From: Firmicutes bacterium UBA2595
GTDB lineage: Bacteria > Bacillota > Thermincolia > Thermincolales > UBA2595
Assembly: GCA_002339745.1 (NCBI GenBank)
Contig: DDKP01000117.1
Span: 1 to 9,402, forward strand
Direction of reading: 5' to 3'
DNA length: 9,402 bases
The notes under the pieces are model-generated. The model did no database searches. It had not been told where the DNA came from and was given only the letters and a program-made list of their open reading frames with translations. The translations under genes and the position numbers were made by a program. The first letter of the stretch is position 1. Each line of letters opens with the position of its first letter. Of this stretch, positions 5,783 through 9,402 are shown one piece after another.

Positions 5783-6448
5783 ATGAGCACCCTTGCGCCC
5801 GAGAGCAACAGGATTCAAATCGGTCCCAGCGAAAAAACCTTTACCCTTTTCCAGGCGGTCGCCGTCATCCTGGTGTCCGCAACGGTCTTTGTAGCGGCAG
5901 GGTTCCTGGTAGGAAAAACGTTTTTCTGGAAAACCATCGAGGATACACGTATAGACCAGCAGTTGGCTTTTTTCAAATCCAAGGTTGAGGCAGAACCGAA
6001 GGTGCCCGAAAACAGGGTAAACCTTGGATACACCTACTATCTGAAAGGGGAATATTCCCAAGCCCTGCAGCAACTGCAGGTGGCAGTGACTATTGACCCC
6101 AAGTATGCCGACGCCTATTACAATATAGGCTTGGTTTACAAAGAGCAGAAAAGGTATGACGAGTCACTGGAAGCATTCTCAAAGGCGGCCAAACTGGCCC
6201 CGAGAGACTACAAGCATTTCCTGCAGATGGGTGTGATTTACAACCTGCAGGGCAACTACCAGTCTGCCATTACCGCTCTAAACAGGGCTAACCAGGAAAA
6301 ACCGGGTTCCGCGGACGTTATCTACCAGATAGGTATAGCGGCCGAGAAATCCGGTGATAAAAACGGCGCCATAGAACTCTACCAGACTGCTTTAAACTAC
6401 GACCCCAATTATAAGGAGGCCAAGGAGGCGCTGGCTAGACTGAAGTAA
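5783..6448 (+). CDS. Membrane-anchored TPR protein of the cytochrome operon
   Basis: A 221-residue protein with a short cytoplasmic N-terminus, one hydrophobic helix (about 22-44) and a domain of four 34-residue tetratricopeptide repeats (about 76-109, 110-143, 144-177, 178-211). Each repeat has the expected pattern, for example NIGLVYKEQKRYDESLEAF followed by a DP/AP turn. It carries no heme motif. TPR domains bind other proteins, so it may hold or assemble cytochromes on the outer membrane face. The ATG at 5783 was chosen because AAAGGAGG (5767-5773 region) lies 9 nt upstream. An in-frame TTG at 5669 would add 38 residues but has no ribosome binding site, and the extension is basic and unconserved-looking. 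It sits between the 12-heme anchor and the NHL protein on the same strand with no terminator between. The exact partner is inference. Confidence 0.9.
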   Translation: MSTLAPESNRIQIGPSEKTFTLFQAVAVILVSATVFVAAGFLVGKTFFWKTIEDTRIDQQLAFFKSKVEAEPKVPENRVNLGYTYYLKGEYSQALQQLQVAVTIDPKYADAYYNIGLVYKEQKRYDESLEAFSKAAKLAPRDYKHFLQMGVIYNLQGNYQSAITALNRANQEKPGSADVIYQIGIAAEKSGDKNGAIELYQTALNYDPNYKEAKEALARLK

Positions 6449-6500
6449 ATGGAATAAACCAGCAGATGGAGTAACAGACGTAAAAACGCAAAATTCAAGT

Positions 6501-6535
6501 GAGGTGAAAAACTGGCTGTTGACAGCCAGGGTAAA
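6501..6535 (+). promoter_or_regulatory. GAGGTGA ribosome binding site separated from the NHL start by a hairpin
   Basis: GAGGTGA (6501-6507) is a 7-nt match to the anti-SD sequence, but the first ATG is at 6536. Between them CTGGCTG (6512-6518) and CAGCCAG (6523-6529) form a 7-bp hairpin with a TTGA loop. Folding it out would bring the site within about 11 nt of the ATG. Alternatively translation starts at the CTG at 6512, in frame and 7 nt after GAGG, which would add eight residues. Confidence 0.45.
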
Positions 6536-7549
6536 ATGGCAGAAATGGCTCAGAGACGCGGAATTGTCATTAAAAGAAAATACGTTTACTGGATTGTTCA
6601 GTTAATGTTTGTAGCTGCCCTGACAGGCTTCATGTACAGCTACCTGACCAACAAGGACATCTTTAAGGGGATCGATAACTACAGGTCTACCGCCACCGGT
6701 GAACCGGTCTTCGTTAAGCTCATTTACGGCAAGTTCGGGGGCGGGGAATTTGACAAACCGATGGCTGTAACTGTCGCCAACGAGAGGATATATATCTCTG
6801 ACACCAATAACAAGAGAGTTCAGATCTTTGATTATGAAGGTAACCCCATTAAGACCTTCGGCAAGCGGGGGGATAAACCCGGCGAGTTCCAGTTTCCCTA
6901 CGGGTTGGCCGGAGACAGCAAGGGTGTGATATATGTTGCCGACCTTTATAACGGAAGCGTTTCCAAATTTGACAAGGACGGCAATTACCTGGGCCTGTTT
7001 GCCGAAAAGCAGGCATCAGAAAACGTTTTCACGGCTCCGGCCGGCATGGCCATTAAGGATGACATGGTTTATGTAACGGATGTGAAGCAGGATATCCTGA
7101 AAATATTTGATCTTAACGGTAAATTAGTCAAACAAATCGGAAAACCCGGAAGGGCTCCCGGGGAGTTTAATGCACCCAATGCAGTTACTGTTGACAAAAA
7201 TGGTAACATTTATGTCACCGATACAGGGAACCAGAGGGTCCAGGTCTTTGATAAAAACGGCAAATTCCTGAAAATAATCAATGGTTCTCCGGATGGGAAA
7301 GGCCAGTCCGTATTTGTCAATCCCAGGGGAGTCGGTGTTGACGACAAGGGTAACGTCTATGTTGTGAGTAACCTCACCCACTACTTCTACGTTTTCGACC
7401 AAGAAGGTAAGAAGAAGTTCAATATTGGCGGGTATGGTGAAGGCGAGAAGCAGTTCTCCCTGCCCAACGGCCTGTTTATTGACGAAAGAGGCCGGGTTTA
7501 TGTAACAGACACAACTAACCAGAGGGTTGCTGTTTTCCAGGCTAACTAA
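6536..7549 (+). CDS. Membrane-anchored six-bladed NHL beta-propeller protein
   Basis: A 337-residue protein with a basic N-terminus, one membrane helix (about 16-37) and an extracytoplasmic NHL-repeat propeller. Six blades can be outlined at about 64-108, 109-157, 158-201, 202-249, 255-297 and 298-335. Typical repeats are ISDTNNKRVQIFDYEGN (87-103), VTDTGNQRVQVFDKNGK (227-243) and VTDTTNQRVAVFQ (323-335), each preceded by GEF or QF and a P-x-G/A turn. There are no CXXCH motifs and no obvious catalytic residues. NHL propellers act as protein-binding platforms and are often encoded beside multiheme cytochrome genes in metal-reducing bacteria. Here the protein lies directly upstream of the six-heme cytochrome, suggesting a docking or assembly role. 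ATG 6536 is used; an in-frame CTG at 6512 is a real alternative because of the better-placed ribosome binding site. Confidence 0.9.
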   Translation: MAEMAQRRGIVIKRKYVYWIVQLMFVAALTGFMYSYLTNKDIFKGIDNYRSTATGEPVFVKLIYGKFGGGEFDKPMAVTVANERIYISDTNNKRVQIFDYEGNPIKTFGKRGDKPGEFQFPYGLAGDSKGVIYVADLYNGSVSKFDKDGNYLGLFAEKQASENVFTAPAGMAIKDDMVYVTDVKQDILKIFDLNGKLVKQIGKPGRAPGEFNAPNAVTVDKNGNIYVTDTGNQRVQVFDKNGKFLKIINGSPDGKGQSVFVNPRGVGVDDKGNVYVVSNLTHYFYVFDQEGKKKFNIGGYGEGEKQFSLPNGLFIDERGRVYVTDTTNQRVAVFQAN

Positions 7550-7556
7550 TCCGTTG

Positions 7557-7577
7557 TTAAGTGGTTTTTCCACTTAA
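7557..7577 (+). other. Intergenic hairpin without T tail, between NHL and six-heme cytochrome genes
   Basis: TTAAGTGG (7557-7564) pairs perfectly with CCACTTAA (7570-7577) across a TTTTT loop. No T run follows, so it is not a standard terminator. A hairpin just after one stop codon and before a gene with a very strong ribosome binding site is the arrangement expected of an RNA processing or 5'-end stabilising element. That could raise the level of the six-heme transcript above its upstream neighbours. Confidence 0.45.
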
Positions 7578-7600
7578 ACAGTCACCCTAGTCTGCTTGAG

Positions 7601-7675
7601 AAAGGAGGTGAGACAGTGAAAAGCATGGTGAAATACTCAAAAATGACCACAAGAACCAAAGGAGGAAATAAGGTG
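7601..7675 (+). promoter_or_regulatory. Two nested, in-frame strong ribosome binding site / GTG start pairs
   Basis: AAAGGAGGTGA (7601-7611) lies 7 nt before GTG 7616. A second AAAGGAGG (7658-7665) lies 7 nt before GTG 7673. The two starts are 57 nt apart and in frame, giving products that differ by 19 N-terminal residues. The shorter one starts directly at a normal signal peptide. Confidence 0.75.
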
Positions 7676-9145
7676 AAAAGGTTCAGCTTAGTATTGGCGT
7701 TAGCAATGGCCTTAATGCTGACTATCGGGGTAAGTGTCGCTCTGGCAGCGCCCGGAGACTATCCTCCCGGAACCCAGACCACATCTGACAAGTATACAGC
7801 TACCCTGGATTCCACTATGGGTAAAACTGATACTACCAAATGGGGTCTTACCAATGGCCTGCAAAACGCTAACAAAACAGGTCAAGGCGCCGACGTAAAT
7901 GACGGCTCCACCCTTAATGATGTTATCAAAAACGTACCCGGACAGAGAACACACGGCGAGTATCAGAACGATACCAACTCCTGTGCTTCCTGCCACCAGA
8001 CCCACACCGCTTCCGGTAAGAAGTTGCTCTTCAAGAACGGTGTATACAACACATGTGCTGCCTGCCATGACGGTACATTAGGATTCTATAATGTATTCCA
8101 GTCTTCCAACGCCGGTACCTTCGGCGGCGACCCGGCAAACAGCGCTTCCGTTCACCTGGCCACCGGCGCTATGACTGTAGCAGCCGCTCCGGGTGGTAAC
8201 AGGACCAGCACAGATACCAACTCTTGGGGCAAGGACTTTACCTGCGCCAGCTGCCACGCTCCCCACGGTTCCTACAGTGACAGGTTACTCCATTACAACC
8301 CGAACTTCGTAGGCGCCACCGCTCCTACAGATGCTTCCGGTAACCCGACCGGTGGCAAGAAGGTCGTGAATGCTACTGTAGCTTTTGATTCCGCTACCGG
8401 CAAGTATACCGCAAAGGGCGCTGACGGTAAGACTATTGCCGGCCCATGGATCTATGGCTATACCTATGGCAAACCGAAGATTTACTGGACCCAGATCCGG
8501 GTTAAAGATGCTAATGGCGTATTCCAGTACAAGTACTCCGGTGACCCCACCAAGTCCTGGAACGATGTATTGAAAGTTAACTACCGCGGCGGTTACTTCA
8601 CAGACCCGGACGGCAAGCTGGCCGGTGTAGCTTTAGCTGATATCCAGATGGACGTTGCTCCGGCTACTGTTGTAAAGATGAATCAAACCGCTTTGGACAT
8701 TCCGGCAGCTCAGGCTCTCGGACTGCCCGTAACCCAGGTTGACAGCTATAAGTCGGGTGTCAGCGCCTTCTGCGCAGCCTGCCACACCGACTACAACTCT
8801 AACAGCGCCCAGACTGAAACCGGTACCTTCAGCAAGGCCTTCCGCCACAAGATCGTACAGGGCCTGAAGGCCGGTATGATCGGCGAGCCTGACGCCTACG
8901 GCAACAACAACGCTACCATGGTCTGCCTGTCCTGCCACTTCGCTCACGGTACTGACAACACTATTATGAAGAATGCCCGTGACGAAGCAGGTACCTCTAC
9001 AGATGTTAACGCATCTTCCGCTCTGAAGCGTTACACCAACATGGCTGTATGCTGGAAGTGCCATGTTGACTCCAAGGCAGAGCAACTGAAGAACAATGAT
9101 TCCCTGTGGGATCAGAAGGACGCTGGAACAGGCCCGATTTACTAA
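7616..9145 (+). CDS. Secreted six-heme cytochrome c, putative extracellular electron carrier
   Basis: A protein of 509 residues from GTG 7616, or 490 from GTG 7673. The second start gives an ordinary signal peptide: KRF, a hydrophobic core, and A-L-A/A-P cleavage near residue 44 of the long form. Six CXXCH sites have first Cys at 123, 147, 210, 386, 437 and 479; several continue as CASCHxxH or CLSCHxxH, as in doubled-CXXCH cytochromes. Seven further His (113, 130, 180, 217, 226, 411, 444) can serve as distal ligands. Between hemes 3 and 4 lies a 172-residue heme-free segment rich in Gly, Thr and Tyr. No membrane helix follows the signal peptide, so it is released or surface-bound. Six hemes recall OmcS-type filament cytochromes, but similarity was not tested. 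Lys codons are mainly AAG in the later half, hinting at high expression. A strong terminator follows. Confidence 0.9.
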   Translation: MKSMVKYSKMTTRTKGGNKVKRFSLVLALAMALMLTIGVSVALAAPGDYPPGTQTTSDKYTATLDSTMGKTDTTKWGLTNGLQNANKTGQGADVNDGSTLNDVIKNVPGQRTHGEYQNDTNSCASCHQTHTASGKKLLFKNGVYNTCAACHDGTLGFYNVFQSSNAGTFGGDPANSASVHLATGAMTVAAAPGGNRTSTDTNSWGKDFTCASCHAPHGSYSDRLLHYNPNFVGATAPTDASGNPTGGKKVVNATVAFDSATGKYTAKGADGKTIAGPWIYGYTYGKPKIYWTQIRVKDANGVFQYKYSGDPTKSWNDVLKVNYRGGYFTDPDGKLAGVALADIQMDVAPATVVKMNQTALDIPAAQALGLPVTQVDSYKSGVSAFCAACHTDYNSNSAQTETGTFSKAFRHKIVQGLKAGMIGEPDAYGNNNATMVCLSCHFAHGTDNTIMKNARDEAGTSTDVNASSALKRYTNMAVCWKCHVDSKAEQLKNNDSLWDQKDAGTGPIY

Positions 9146-9213
9146 TATAATAGCGGTCCAATATAATTTAATAGCCGTAAGTATTCTCATCAAAATATCC
9201 AAGGGATTAATGA

Positions 9214-9242
9214 GGGGGGCTCAAAAAGCTCCCCGTTTTTTT
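9214..9242 (+). terminator. Strong rho-independent terminator of the cytochrome operon
   Basis: GGGGGGCT (9214-9221) pairs with AGCTCCCC (9227-9234), with one G-U pair and a CAAAA loop, followed by seven T (9236-9242). It lies 69 bp after the six-heme stop codon and ends the four-gene unit, so the next gene must be transcribed separately. Confidence 0.92.
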
Positions 9243-9249
9243 GTCTATA

Positions 9250-9315
9250 TGTAATAAATATCACATTTTTGGTTGGTCTTTTTAATACTTTTGGAAGGCT
9301 TCCTCCGACTATAAT
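9250..9315 (+). promoter_or_regulatory. Promoter of the downstream gene with Crp/Fnr-like site
   Basis: TATAAT (9310-9315) is a perfect -10, but the proper -35 position has no TTGACA-like hexamer, so an activator is likely. TGTAA-N6-TCACA (9250-9265) matches the TGTGA-N6-TCACA pattern of Crp-family sites at 9 of 10 positions. Its centre is about 64 bp before the expected start point, close to a class I activator position. GGAAG-G-CTTCC (9293-9303) is an additional small dyad between the two elements. Confidence 0.5.
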
Positions 9316-9353
9316 TTAAGTGTAAGAGTTTTTGGAAAAGGAGGAAGGAAAAC

Positions 9354-9402
9354 GTGGATTTGAGAGCAAAGGTTAAAGGCAAACGGATTTTTGTGATCCT
9401 GG
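9354..9402 (+). CDS. Start of a downstream gene (partial, runs off the window)
   Basis: GTG 9354 follows AAAAGGAGG (9336-9344) by 9 nt and opens a frame reading MDLRAKVKGKRIFVIL up to the window end. The basic stretch followed by hydrophobic residues looks like the beginning of a signal peptide or membrane anchor. That would suit another exported protein of the electron transfer locus, but only 16 codons are visible. A terminator and a separate promoter lie between it and the six-heme gene. Confidence 0.6.
   Translation, partial: MDLRAKVKGKRIFVIL

Noticed and set aside
8633..9202. Long open frames antisense to the six-heme gene (also 7712-8068 and 7124-7573)
   Set aside because: These are shadows of strongly coding sequence on the plus strand; none has a ribosome binding site or recognisable domain.
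1..9402. CRISPR arrays, tRNA or rRNA genes, insertion sequences, prophage or attachment sites
   Set aside because: Nothing with the required repeat spacing, cloverleaf, transposase or integrase was seen on either strand.

Overview
The window looks like a chromosomal segment of an anaerobic, Gram-positive, probably spore-forming Firmicute of the Clostridia (Peptococcaceae, Desulfotomaculum or Thermincola-like). The grounds are strong AAAGGAGG Shine-Dalgarno (SD) sites, GTG starts, a CgeB-family gene, a possible Spo0A box, and large membrane-anchored and exported multiheme cytochromes. No taxonomic marker gene is present, so this is inference.

Left part (1-3076, minus strand): a compact operon reading right to left. 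It encodes a CgeB-family glycosyltransferase-like protein and two GT4-type glycosyltransferases, the last two overlapping by 14 bp. A fourth gene may start at the extreme left edge. This is a surface or spore polysaccharide/glycosylation cassette. Its leader carries three TATGTT hexamers spaced exactly 10 bp apart, overlapping a -10 box that resembles mother-cell sigma factor promoters.

Middle (3077-4258): a 492-bp divergent intergenic region rich in palindromes, then an orphan NarL/LuxR-type response regulator. Two inverted repeats built from ATATTATG/CATAATAT lie upstream of it, and a terminator overlaps its stop codon. No sensor kinase is visible.

Right part (4259-9402, plus strand): a cytochrome operon. 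It encodes (1) a 12-heme cytochrome c with a NapC/NirT/NrfH-type N-terminal anchor, the likely menaquinol-side entry point; (2) a membrane-anchored four-TPR protein; (3) a membrane-anchored six-bladed NHL beta-propeller; (4) a secreted six-heme cytochrome c with two nested strong ribosome binding sites. A strong terminator closes this unit. A further gene then begins, with a perfect TATAAT and a Crp/Fnr-like site in front of it, and runs off the window. The cytochromes supply 18 hemes, and the TPR and NHL proteins supply non-heme scaffolds. The simplest reading is an extracellular electron transfer conduit: quinol pool to 12-heme anchor to secreted six-heme cytochrome, with the TPR and propeller proteins helping assembly or docking. 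Filament (nanowire) formation by the six-heme protein is possible but cannot be shown from sequence alone.

No CRISPR array, tRNA, rRNA, insertion sequence or attachment site was seen.
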